From assembly GCA_002502625.1 (NCBI GenBank), contig DAPV01000060.1, positions 1 to 16,469 of the forward strand: DNA of 16,469 nucleotides, written 5' to 3'. Made by a program: the position numbers and the translations under genes. Shown here piece after piece: positions 7,310 through 16,125 of the stretch (its first letter is position 1; each line of letters begins with the position of its first letter). The notes beneath the pieces are model-generated. The model made no database searches, was not told where the DNA came from, and saw only the letters and a program-made list of their open reading frames with translations. This stretch comes from Euryarchaeota archaeon UBA125. Its GTDB lineage: Archaea > Thermoplasmatota > Poseidoniia > Poseidoniales > Thalassarchaeaceae.

Positions 7310-10300
7310 ATGATGTCCCCAGCGAACGCCTTGAATCAACCAAAGTCTACTCGACGCATATCATTACTGTTGGTATCTTTGATGCTAAGTTCAGTCTTGG
7401 TTAGCCTTGTACCTACAGTGCTTGCTTCTCATGAGAAGACTTACCACACTCAACGAAATCCAACAACTATTGCTGCTGGCGATTTAAATTGTGATGGTGA
7501 AGAAGACATCGTCACGGCAAGTGAAATGGGTAATTTCTTAACAATCTTGTACAATGATAATGGGGATTTTTCAGAGCGACAAGATGTTTGGACCGTTAAC
7601 AACAATTCACGTAGAGCCGGTTTTGATGATATTGCCGACTCTTCAGAAGTAGAGATTGGAGATATCGATGGAGATAATAGTCCAGATATAATTTACTTCC
7701 AAGGTAACATCAGAACTGTAAATGGTCCAGGTGTAATGGGTAATCTAACCGTTCTTTACGGTGATTGTTCAGGAGGATGGACTGAATCAAGCCCGATTAC
7801 TGTTTCACCTTACATGATAGGAATAGATGTCGCTGATGTCGATGGTGATGGAAATGATGACATTGTTTCTCTAACTCTTGATTATAGTATTGTAAACATG
7901 CAGCTGGCAATTTACCGTGGACCTGACCCTACTCAGGTAACAAATCAAGCTACTACTACAATGCCTCTTGGAGGCACATCAGGAGCTTATTACTATGATT
8001 TCACTCTAGGATCTTATGGTGAAACTGTTGCAGGAGGTGGAATTGGGGGTGGACTTGGTGATTGTGAAGATCTCGATGCTTGGTTGATGACTTCTCCTCC
8101 ATATAACGGACCTCAGTCGGGCTTCGATCCTGGAAACTGGGACAACGTTACAACAATTGAGTATGATTGTACTGCTAATACGTTCTACAACCCTAATACG
8201 AATCCAACTAACGTCCACAAATTTGCTATGGGTACTACCAATGACGGATATCTCGATGTTGCAGATACTGATGGTGATGGACATGTTGACTTGGTTGCTA
8301 TGACTGATGGTTGGGACCAGAATGTTACATATGCGACAAAGAATGGAGCAAATTGGGCTACTGGAAATTACGCTTACATTGGTAATGCTGTAGGTTCCTC
8401 GGTTTCTATTGAGGATATCAATCAAGATGGTCACGTTGATTTTGTGGTACCAAGCTTGTTTACTATTACTTCTATTACTTCTACCGCTTTGGGTAATACT
8501 ACCCTTCTTTCTACAGATAACCTTCAAGATCAAAATACAGTTCAGATTATTTTGTCTGATGGTTCAGGAGGATGGGAAAACCCTCAATCTTTTGACGTTG
8601 GTCGAAGACCAACTATGGCCATCGTCGGACAATTAGCTGGCGGAAGTAACAGCGCATTGGATATCGCAGTAGGGCAAAGAGATTACACCTTTAGTTACAC
8701 TGACGGAAGTTTGTGGATTGATTCTAAAGGATGGGCGGGATCAGTTGACTCAGTTACTATAGTTGAGTTGGATAATCAAGATGTAGGTATTACAGGTCTA
8801 TCAGTATCCCCTGCAGCATATAATCCATTTACACAGAGTGGTCAACTTGGTGAAGGAACTAGAAACGTGAATGTTACAGTTCGCAATACTGGACTTGAGA
8901 CAGTTAGTGGTTCGGCAGATGTTGAAGTAAAGGTTCGAGATATTCTTTCAGGAACTGATACAGTTGTTTATTCCAATGACTTTGATGGAAATGTGGATAC
9001 TTCAAACTGTTCGGGATGTTCCCTTGATTCTACTTCTTTTACTGGAGAATGGGGTTCAGGAAGTTCTTGGCATGTAGAATCTGCATCAAATAGTTCAAAC
9101 AAGGCAGATACCCAGTTTGAAGCTCATGATAATCCGACTGGATTTATGTGGGCAGGTGTTAGATATGCTAACTCTTCAGACGGTGGGGCACTTGAAACAG
9201 GGTACCTCAATAATATGGATGAAGCCTTCTTCATCGAGAATGTCGATCTAACCAATTCTGATACTGCTGCTTTGGATATTGATATGCTATGTGCAGTTGG
9301 TTATTCTATGGTTTATTACAGTTCTACAGGTATTGCAAACAGAGTATTGTATGACGATGTGTGTACCATCGATGTTTGGTCTGAAGCAGATGGTTGGGAC
9401 ACAATCAATTACATGGGTGGACATGATAATGATAGAATTCTGTACATTCAAAATGGATATGCACCCGAAAGAGCAGTTAACAATAATCGATATTATGCTG
9501 GAACGATTTATGATTGGAATAATTACACAGGGGAAGATGCGATAGATCTAACTCCATGGGCCGGAGAAATCATTGATCTTCGTTTCCGATTCCGTTCTGG
9601 CTTTTCTGGAAGTGTTGGAACTCTTGACGAAGCCAATCAGACACAGTGGGATGGTTTCGCTTTCGATAATATTTCAATTCGTAAGACTGTATCATCATTC
9701 GGAGCAAATCCTCAGGTGTCTTCTCAGACTTTGACTCTGAACAACTTTGCTCCAGGAGATGAAGAAGTTGTTACCTTAACTTCTAATTTTATCAACGGTT
9801 CAACGTACCTAATTGAAACAAGTATTTTGTCTACTTCTGGATTTACTAATGGGGATGTAACTAATGATGATTCCAAATTCTCGACCTTAGTTTCCAATTT
9901 ATTCGATCCTGCTACCACTGAGATTACGTCTCTAGATAAAGGTGCATTGTATGCAGCAGATACTTACCCAATCGACGTAAAGGTAGAGAATCGTGGAAAT
10001 ACTGTTACCGATTTCGATGTTGTTGCTAAAGTCTACACTGCTCAGGCTACTACACTCTTGGAAGAGGACTTTGAGCCAGGATCTGGTGGATTCCAATTTG
10101 GTGATGATGGAGATAATTTCGGTGTTGTAATTGATGACACAGCTTCATCTGTTCAGAATTCATTGGTTCCACAAAACAGGCCAGTATTCGAAAGTGGAGC
10201 ATATTGGTTCGGAGGTCCTGATGATGGATATGGAACTGATTGGAATGAAACATTGAACCTTGCAACTATTGATTTAACAAATATGCAAGGTGATTTTGCT

Positions 10301-13300
10301 TACATGAACTTCGATTATTTCGCTGAAATGGAAGTTCTAGAAGATTCTGAAGGAAATGTAGTCGGATGGACTGCTGAGACAGGTCTTGAGGCCGAGTGGC
10401 GTAACGGTAGCAATATCTACAACGGACGAATTTATGGGTCTTGGAATGACGTAAATGAGAATGGAGTTCTGAATAACCAAACTTGCGAAGATTACGAAGG
10501 TGATGGTTTCCTCGATGAGATTGAAACCTTCGGCGATCGTTCTGATGATGGAAATTATGTTGTATGGTTTGATTCTGAAGGATTGAAGAAGTCTGTTACT
10601 CTTGATTTGACTCACGTCTATCTGTTGAATACCACCAGTGCTGACAGTAGCCAATGGAGAAGTGAATGTGCTACTTTTGCAGGCCATGAGGTTGATTTCT
10701 CATGGCGCTTCCAGTCAGATCCTAATGCGGCCGATGGTAGCAATGGTCTAGCAGGTTTTGGAATGGACAATATTTCTGTTACAGAATTCACCTTCGTCCC
10801 TGATGCAGAGTATACTACAACTGTTACAGGTCTTGATTCTCAAGAAGAGCAAATCGTTAATGTGGGTAATCACGCCTTTACCCAAGGAATCTATCGAGTA
10901 GATGCAATCAGTGTATTCGACAATACTACTCAAGGCACTGCATGGTACGGATTTGATGAACTACTTCTTTCAAACAACCTCACTAGAATAGTTTTCAGTG
11001 TTGCTTCAGTAAATTTGAAACTGCTCGCTCCTGATGTATTATCTTGCGTTGAAGAGTCTATTTCCTGTAGCTATCCAATTGATTCGGTTAGGGGACATGA
11101 TTTCCATATGGAGGTGGATAACGGAGTACTTGCTGGCGATTATAACCTCAAAATGGATATTGTCGATATGTCAACTGGAAATAGTGTTCCAGGGTCACCA
11201 TTTACTTCTGTTGACAATGTTATTTCCCTTGAGCCACAACAGTTAGCAAATACTTCATGGATTAATCCCTATAACGGCTGGGAAGATGGAAAAACATACA
11301 ATATAACATTCTATGCTGAATTAACAGATGGAACACCTTCTGGAAATACACACTTCTATCACATCACCTTTGAGGATGAAATTGATATCGCAATTTTATC
11401 TGGTCCAACAGATGAGGATCGCCTCAAGACTGTTCGTGAAGATCTTCAATCAATGGGGATGAGTTACACTCAGTTCAAGCCTAGCGATTGGTCTACATAC
11501 GCTACTGACGATTGGCTCACTCATTATGACAAGGTTTTGTTACCATGGCAGACTGAAAACAATGTTCTCAATGGACAGTATTACAGTCAGTTGGATACTA
11601 GTTTCAACGGAAACCCATCTGTGAAGGATACTCTCTCGACTTTCATGAACAGTGGTGGAACAGTTCAGATGCATCTTGGTCCATATTCAGATGGTCCGCA
11701 TAATGCCTATCTGAATAACAAGTTACCATTTGGAATCGAAGTTGTTGATAGAGACACATCCCAAGCTCCTGCAGTAACATGGAACGATATTACCATCCTT
11801 GATTCATACCATCCAATTATGGAAAATGTTGAACCTAGTTCATTCGTTGGAGTTAATAGTGGGAACTTTGTTTCTCAAGCAATCATCAATATTGGTCAAA
11901 CTGGAAATGATCAGATGCCTTACGTTTGTGGTGGTGAAATCAATCAACCACGACCTGGATTCAATACTGCTTTCCATACATTGATTGAAGGACCAGATCC
12001 AGACATGTCTCTGTTGGCAACTTGTGGATATGGTGCAGGTGGATTAATTGTAACAACTATTGATGTAGAGAATCCATCAGTTACCAATTCATTTGGTGAT
12101 TCTACTTTCCCGTTTTTGAGTAATATCTTGGCCCACCATGTCAGTCCATACCCCTCTTCATTTGGTTATGATACAAATGGACCAGATGGTTGGAATATGT
12201 TGATCAATGGAGAAGTCCCAGATTGGGAAATCCAGACGTGGGACTACAGTAAGATGTATCTCAAGAGCAATGCTGAGTTGACATTCTCCTTTGAGTCTAC
12301 TTTGAGCGACTTGGATGCTAATTGGGAGATAAAATCAGGAGATTCATTCGATGTAACAAAGTGGGATGGAGTGACTAATTTGCAAGCAGGCAAAATTGAT
12401 CATACTTCTAATGATACTCAGACTACAAAATTCTGTGTTTTAGATACATCATCCTCTACAAATTGTAAAACAGATGCATCTTGGATTGTTACACTTTTCT
12501 TACATGATGATGATGGACATGTCCGCAAAGCATCTATTGAACTTGTAACGAATGATGTACAAGCAGATGCTGAACGACCAGTTGCGCATGCATCTGTTGT
12601 TGATCGTCTTGATACTGAGGCCTACATCACTCCATTAGATAATTACGAAGTCAATGGAGTCCAATGGTTGTTCTACAGAATTACCTGTCCGGGTAAGAGT
12701 ACAGAACCTTGTGAGAGACGTGTTTATTTCGATGCAGGTGAGAGTTCTGATAATGATTCAACTGATGGTACAAAAGGAATTACCTCGTATGAATGGAGAG
12801 TTTATTCTGACCGTCGTTATGACCAACTACCTTCTGGAAGTCCATATCACGAATATGTTCGTTCTACCCCTGATTTCACTTATGCATTCAAGAATGTTAC
12901 AGTAGATCCTAATGGCAATACAGCCGGTACTCCAATTCGAATGGATTTAACTGTGCAAGATAGAGCAAACAAGGACTCTGAGAAGTATCGATTATTCTTC
13001 CAAGTCGTCCCTGAAGACTTTGGAGATGCTCCTCCTGAGTATAGTATCTTAACCCCAGAGGAAGGAGATTCCCAATCGGGTCCATTGGTATGGATTAATG
13101 GTACAGTAGACAGCGGAGTAGAGGATAATGACTTGATGATTCAAGTTGCCCTTTCAGGTAGTGACTTGAATCTAACTCCTACTCAGCAATTCTCAAGAAA
13201 GGGCGCCATGAAATTCAATTCAACTTCCGGTTTGGGTAACAATGACGGATTTACTCTAGCTCTAGGAATTGATGACCTTTACAAGGTTGGAGAAGGTGTA

Positions 13301-13696
13301 ACACAAACTGTTTACATCAAGATTCAAGAGGGCAGTGACGGTGTTGCAATCTATCAGCAGATTCAGATTAATCTGGTTCCTGAAACAGAGGATACGGGAG
13401 ATGGTGGCGATACTGTTATCGATTCTGAAGGAACAGAAGCTGATTCCAGTAGTGGTCTATTGTTGATTGTTGCAGGATTAATTTTTGGATTGGTAGCAGT
13501 TGTTGGAGTTACATTATTCTTGATGCGCGGTCGCGGTGGTGACAATACAGTATCTGGTGGAGAGCAAGCAGTATTTGGTGGCGTTGAAACTATGGATCCG
13601 AAGGAAGCATATGTCCAGCAATTAATTGCTCAAGGTTATCCAGAAGAGACGGCTAGGGCTTATGCTGAGCAGTATTCCACACACTTCCAACAATAG
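7310..13696 (+). CDS. Giant cell-surface protein: FG-GAP repeats, duplicated jelly-roll modules, GATase1-like fold, PKD domain, C-terminal TM anchor
   Basis: From ATG 7310 the product has 2,128 residues in one unbroken frame; TTG 7253 would add 19. A signal peptide (RR at 15-16, hydrophobic 17-39) directs export. Residues 58-460 form an FG-GAP/VCBS-like propeller with calcium loops beginning at D58, D118, D176, D319 and D369, and an inserted Gly-rich loop with C252 and C287. Residues 491-866 and 869-1231 are two copies of a CARDB-like plus jelly-roll module, each with an N/E-DF start and a DNIS end (786-789 and 1153-1156). Residues 1357-1616 resemble a class I glutamine amidotransferase/ThuA-like fold without an evident catalytic Cys. 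Residues 1754-1901 are PKD-like (VYFDAGESSDND). A TM helix at 2049-2072 is followed by a cytoplasmic tail with a short UBA-like helical element. Sequons N-X-S/T are frequent (for example N145, N279, N738, N979, N1107, N1331). An adhesion, binding or surface-layer role is inferred. Confidence 0.85.
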   Translation: MMSPANALNQPKSTRRISLLLVSLMLSSVLVSLVPTVLASHEKTYHTQRNPTTIAAGDLNCDGEEDIVTASEMGNFLTILYNDNGDFSERQDVWTVNNNSRRAGFDDIADSSEVEIGDIDGDNSPDIIYFQGNIRTVNGPGVMGNLTVLYGDCSGGWTESSPITVSPYMIGIDVADVDGDGNDDIVSLTLDYSIVNMQLAIYRGPDPTQVTNQATTTMPLGGTSGAYYYDFTLGSYGETVAGGGIGGGLGDCEDLDAWLMTSPPYNGPQSGFDPGNWDNVTTIEYDCTANTFYNPNTNPTNVHKFAMGTTNDGYLDVADTDGDGHVDLVAMTDGWDQNVTYATKNGANWATGNYAYIGNAVGSSVSIEDINQDGHVDFVVPSLFTITSITSTALGNTTLLSTDNLQDQNTVQIILSDGSGGWENPQSFDVGRRPTMAIVGQLAGGSNSALDIAVGQRDYTFSYTDGSLWIDSKGWAGSVDSVTIVELDNQDVGITGLSVSPAAYNPFTQSGQLGEGTRNVNVTVRNTGLETVSGSADVEVKVRDILSGTDTVVYSNDFDGNVDTSNCSGCSLDSTSFTGEWGSGSSWHVESASNSSNKADTQFEAHDNPTGFMWAGVRYANSSDGGALETGYLNNMDEAFFIENVDLTNSDTAALDIDMLCAVGYSMVYYSSTGIANRVLYDDVCTIDVWSEADGWDTINYMGGHDNDRILYIQNGYAPERAVNNNRYYAGTIYDWNNYTGEDAIDLTPWAGEIIDLRFRFRSGFSGSVGTLDEANQTQWDGFAFDNISIRKTVSSFGANPQVSSQTLTLNNFAPGDEEVVTLTSNFINGSTYLIETSILSTSGFTNGDVTNDDSKFSTLVSNLFDPATTEITSLDKGALYAADTYPIDVKVENRGNTVTDFDVVAKVYTAQATTLLEEDFEPGSGGFQFGDDGDNFGVVIDDTASSVQNSLVPQNRPVFESGAYWFGGPDDGYGTDWNETLNLATIDLTNMQGDFAYMNFDYFAEMEVLEDSEGNVVGWTAETGLEAEWRNGSNIYNGRIYGSWNDVNENGVLNNQTCEDYEGDGFLDEIETFGDRSDDGNYVVWFDSEGLKKSVTLDLTHVYLLNTTSADSSQWRSECATFAGHEVDFSWRFQSDPNAADGSNGLAGFGMDNISVTEFTFVPDAEYTTTVTGLDSQEEQIVNVGNHAFTQGIYRVDAISVFDNTTQGTAWYGFDELLLSNNLTRIVFSVASVNLKLLAPDVLSCVEESISCSYPIDSVRGHDFHMEVDNGVLAGDYNLKMDIVDMSTGNSVPGSPFTSVDNVISLEPQQLANTSWINPYNGWEDGKTYNITFYAELTDGTPSGNTHFYHITFEDEIDIAILSGPTDEDRLKTVREDLQSMGMSYTQFKPSDWSTYATDDWLTHYDKVLLPWQTENNVLNGQYYSQLDTSFNGNPSVKDTLSTFMNSGGTVQMHLGPYSDGPHNAYLNNKLPFGIEVVDRDTSQAPAVTWNDITILDSYHPIMENVEPSSFVGVNSGNFVSQAIINIGQTGNDQMPYVCGGEINQPRPGFNTAFHTLIEGPDPDMSLLATCGYGAGGLIVTTIDVENPSVTNSFGDSTFPFLSNILAHHVSPYPSSFGYDTNGPDGWNMLINGEVPDWEIQTWDYSKMYLKSNAELTFSFESTLSDLDANWEIKSGDSFDVTKWDGVTNLQAGKIDHTSNDTQTTKFCVLDTSSSTNCKTDASWIVTLFLHDDDGHVRKASIELVTNDVQADAERPVAHASVVDRLDTEAYITPLDNYEVNGVQWLFYRITCPGKSTEPCERRVYFDAGESSDNDSTDGTKGITSYEWRVYSDRRYDQLPSGSPYHEYVRSTPDFTYAFKNVTVDPNGNTAGTPIRMDLTVQDRANKDSEKYRLFFQVVPEDFGDAPPEYSILTPEEGDSQSGPLVWINGTVDSGVEDNDLMIQVALSGSDLNLTPTQQFSRKGAMKFNSTSGLGNNDGFTLALGIDDLYKVGEGVTQTVYIKIQEGSDGVAIYQQIQINLVPETEDTGDGGDTVIDSEGTEADSSSGLLLIVAGLIFGLVAVVGVTLFLMRGRGGDNTVSGGEQAVFGGVETMDPKEAYVQQLIAQGYPEETARAYAEQYSTHFQQ

Positions 13697-13706
13697 TGAA
13701 CGTGAA

Positions 13707-13751
13707 CTTGGTTTACATCTGCTCAGCCGTTAGGCTGAGCGTATAACCAAG
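13707..13751 (+). promoter_or_regulatory. Bipartite inverted repeat between the giant gene and ahcY
   Basis: The inner arms GCTCAGCC (13721-13728) and GGCTGAGC (13733-13740) are perfectly complementary around a GTTA loop. Outer arms CTTGGTT (13707-13713) and AACCAAG (13745-13751) also pair perfectly, and TAC/GTA (13714-13716 with 13741-13743) can pair between them, leaving a 4-base bulge and a 1-base bulge. That gives 18 base pairs in 45 bases, starting 10 bases after the giant gene's stop and ending 31 bases before the ahcY ATG. The right arm contains TATAA (13742-13746), 37 bases from the ATG, a plausible TATA position. It may be an operator over the ahcY promoter, an RNA hairpin in the transcript, or a 3'-end element of the giant gene. 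No U tract follows it. Confidence 0.6.
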
Positions 13752-13782
13752 GTATGATATGTGACTTGATTCACGGACAAAC

Positions 13783-15048
13783 ATGGATGAGAGCAACTCA
13801 TACAAGGTGGCCGATATTAGCCTGGCTGATGCTGGTGAAAGAAGAGTAGATTGGGCAAGAGCAAGAATGCCTGTTCTAGCTCGTTTGAAAGCAGAAGCAG
13901 AGAAAAATAAACCTCTTGCAGGAATGGTGGTTGCTGGTTGCCTACATGTGACAAAAGAAACCGCTGTATTGATTGAAACGATAGAGGCTGCAGGTGCCAC
14001 AGTCTCTTGGAGTGGTTGTAATCCATTGTCTACCCAGGATGACGTTGCAGCATGGCTTGCAAGAGAAGGATATTCTATCTATGCTTGGCATGGTCAATCT
14101 GTTGAAGACTTTTATTGGTGTATAGATAGAACAGTTGAAGCAAATCCAACTCTTACTCTTGATGATGGTGCAGATTTGATTGTTAGAGTTCATGGTGAAA
14201 TGTCTGATTATGCTGAAGGTGTAATCGGAGGTACTGAAGAAACCACAACAGGTGTACATCGATTACGTGCTATGGGAGAAGCTGGAGATTTACGATATCC
14301 TGTAATTGCTGTCAATGATGCCATAACAAAGTGGGATTTTGACAATGTTTACGGAACTGGACAATCTACTTTGGATGGAATAATCCGTGCAACATCTGTA
14401 TTGATTGCAGGTAAGACATTCGTTGTAGCCGGCTACGGTCATTGTGGTAGAGGTTTAGCAATGAGAGCAAAAGGAATGGGGGCAAATGTAATCATCACTG
14501 AAGTTGATCCGTTGCCTGCATTAAGAGCAATAATGGATGGATTCCAAGTAATGAAGATGGATGAAGCAGCATCTTTGGGAGATATATTCTGTACTGCAAC
14601 TGGTATGGCAGATGTAATTGTAGGTCGTCATTTTAATTCCATGAAAGATGGTTCAATTGTTTGTAATACTGGACATTATGATTGTGAGATAAATATCGAT
14701 GATTTAGAAGCAGCCTCATCATCTGTTCGTATAATCAGGACAGATAATGAAGAATTTACATTATCAGACGGGCGTCAAATATTCTTACTTGCCCGAGGTC
14801 GTTTAGTGAATCTAGCAGCTGCAGAGGGTCATCCTTCTGAAGTTATGGACATGAGTTTCGCAAATCAATATCTTGCACTATGTCGACTTGCTAAGGAAGG
14901 TAAATCTCTTGATCCTGTTGTTCATGATATTACTCTAGAACAAGACCAAGGTCTTGCAAAGACTAAATTGGAAACTATGGGATTTGAAATAGATTCTCTA
15001 ACTAATGAGCAGATTGCATATCACAGCGACTATACTGCTGGAACGTGA
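13783..15048 (+). CDS. ahcY: S-adenosylhomocysteine hydrolase, short archaeal/Thermotoga type
   Basis: This cytoplasmic NAD-dependent enzyme reversibly splits S-adenosylhomocysteine into homocysteine and adenosine, relieving product inhibition of methyltransferases in the methyl cycle. The 421-residue protein keeps the substrate residues H55 (GCLHVT), D128 (DDGAD), E153 (EETTTG), K183, D187 and N188 (NDAITK through FDN). The Rossmann NAD motif is AGYGHCGRG (216-224), and NTGHYDCEI (295-303) contacts the cofactor. It has GTGQST where animal and most bacterial enzymes have a Cys-containing YGC motif (T192 here), and it lacks the C-terminal extension ending in Tyr, both marks of the archaeal/Thermotoga form. 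ATG 13783 is the first in-frame ATG. The inverted repeat at 13707-13751 lies directly upstream. The TGA stop (15046-15048) abuts the stop of the convergent TPR-like gene. Confidence 0.95.
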   Translation: MDESNSYKVADISLADAGERRVDWARARMPVLARLKAEAEKNKPLAGMVVAGCLHVTKETAVLIETIEAAGATVSWSGCNPLSTQDDVAAWLAREGYSIYAWHGQSVEDFYWCIDRTVEANPTLTLDDGADLIVRVHGEMSDYAEGVIGGTEETTTGVHRLRAMGEAGDLRYPVIAVNDAITKWDFDNVYGTGQSTLDGIIRATSVLIAGKTFVVAGYGHCGRGLAMRAKGMGANVIITEVDPLPALRAIMDGFQVMKMDEAASLGDIFCTATGMADVIVGRHFNSMKDGSIVCNTGHYDCEINIDDLEAASSSVRIIRTDNEEFTLSDGRQIFLLARGRLVNLAAAEGHPSEVMDMSFANQYLALCRLAKEGKSLDPVVHDITLEQDQGLAKTKLETMGFEIDSLTNEQIAYHSDYTAGT

Positions 15049-16071
15049 TTATTCTTCTTCATTCCCAGAATCTACGAACCATTCAGGCAGGGATATTTTC
15101 CACTTACGTCCCATTTTTTCTGCATTATCTACCATTTTGTCATGCCTACTCATTGCAGCGATTGCTCTTCTGTCTCTTAATGTGGAATACAGTTTTGAAT
15201 CACGAATATTTTCTGGGATACAGACTAGTCCACTAGTTAATTCGGAATTAATTGCCCTAGTTAATTCGTGAGCGGGTCGATTTAATCGATGTACATGGGT
15301 TTTCACCCATCTACTTCCAATCATAAAAGAAGCAAAAATAATCATGAATCCTAGAATCATTGTTGAAATTCCAGTAGGAGGGATTACTCGATTGATTAGT
15401 ATTGCTTCTATCCAAATCAATGGCATCACAAAGAAAAATAGCCAATATGTTTCAGTTGTTGGTTTTCTACCACTAAATGCCTTAATTCTAATCCATCCAT
15501 CATTATCTGGATCCTGGGGGCGGAAGAAGTCATCATTTTTTGATGCAGCACGTTTGATTTGTTCACTTAGAGTTCGAAGTCTCATCATACTCCTAGGATC
15601 GGGTGATTCCATTCCTTCTCCGAAAATCTGATCAATTCTATTTGCTGCCTCAGCATATTCTCCAAATTCGGTTAATATTGCCACCTGTTCAACCAAGGGA
15701 ATTACTTCTAAAGGTTCTACACTTCTTCGTTGATCCCACCAAATCAATGCTTCTTCAAACATTCCAAGTTCATCAACTAGTAATCTACCTCCAATTGCCC
15801 ATGCTTCATCTCTTTCAGGTTCTATTTCTACTACAGTTCGGCATTTTCTCAATCCAATGGCGGCGTCCTTCAGGCTCATTTTTGAGGGCTTATCTCCTCG
15901 AGGTCCAGTCTCACTAAATAATTCTCGAACCTCTGACATCAAAGCATCGGGAAATTCAGGATCTTCTTCCAGAGCTTTTTGTCTTAGAAGATTGAATGAC
16001 ATTACATCTCCAGTTTGACGTGCTTCCATGGCATCAAGCCAGAGGTCGTCTGCGGATTTTCCATTGGACAT
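15049..16071 (-). CDS. TPR-like protein with two transmembrane helices, function unknown
   Basis: The 340-residue protein has no signal peptide. Residues about 8-175 are helical and TPR-like. A first repeat runs at about 10-43 (LWLDAMEARQTGD through LEEDPEFPDAL), a second is centred on EIEPERDEAW (82-91), and a third on ILTEFGEYAEAANRIDQIF (132-150). Two hydrophobic helices follow at about 207-229 and 234-252, joined by a short PPTG turn, so both the N-terminal repeats and the C-terminal 90 residues are probably cytoplasmic. The C-terminal part is basic and helical. A scaffold or membrane-tethered adaptor role is inference; I know no named family. ATG 16071 has GAGGGG about 8 bases upstream on this strand, an unusually clear ribosome-binding site for this window. 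The gene lies downstream of the zinc-finger gene, 54 bases away, and may be co-transcribed with it. Confidence 0.75.
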   Translation of the reverse strand: MSNGKSADDLWLDAMEARQTGDVMSFNLLRQKALEEDPEFPDALMSEVRELFSETGPRGDKPSKMSLKDAAIGLRKCRTVVEIEPERDEAWAIGGRLLVDELGMFEEALIWWDQRRSVEPLEVIPLVEQVAILTEFGEYAEAANRIDQIFGEGMESPDPRSMMRLRTLSEQIKRAASKNDDFFRPQDPDNDGWIRIKAFSGRKPTTETYWLFFFVMPLIWIEAILINRVIPPTGISTMILGFMIIFASFMIGSRWVKTHVHRLNRPAHELTRAINSELTSGLVCIPENIRDSKLYSTLRDRRAIAAMSRHDKMVDNAEKMGRKWKISLPEWFVDSGNEEE

Positions 16072-16079
16072 TTACTGTT

Positions 16080-16096
16080 CCCCTCTTAGTGGGGGG
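16080..16096 (-). promoter_or_regulatory. Shine-Dalgarno-like site facing an upstream C tract
   Basis: On the minus strand the leader of the TPR-like gene reads CCCCCC, ACTAAGA, GGGG and then AACAGTAA before the ATG at 16071. The GGGG (16080-16083, within GAGGGG) is well placed to pair with the 16S rRNA 3' end. It can also pair with the C tract at 16091-16096 in a four-pair hairpin with a small loop. The ribosome-binding site is likely; the hairpin is a weak possibility. Confidence 0.4.
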
Positions 16097-16125
16097 AGCA
16101 TTCGATTCATCACTTTATGTGTTAA

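Noticed and set aside
8006..8533. 175-residue open frame on the minus strand inside the giant gene
   Set aside because: Its translation is low-complexity Ile/Ser/Asn/Thr text typical of the antisense of Asp/Gly/Thr-rich coding sequence, and the plus-strand gene is clearly real here.
13454..13693. Archaeosortase (PGF-CTERM type) sorting signal at the C-terminus of the giant protein
   Set aside because: There is no PGF motif before the TM helix, and more than 50 residues follow the helix instead of a short basic end.
13697..13782. SAH riboswitch upstream of ahcY
   Set aside because: Known SAH riboswitches are bacterial and need a pseudoknotted core with conserved bases that I cannot find; only a nested simple hairpin is visible.
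15231..15270. Direct repeat of CTAGTTAATTCG and nearby palindromes (15278-15290, 15295-15310)
   Set aside because: They lie inside the TPR-like coding region and follow from repeated Glu-Leu-Thr and His/Arg codons; no sign of a functional element.
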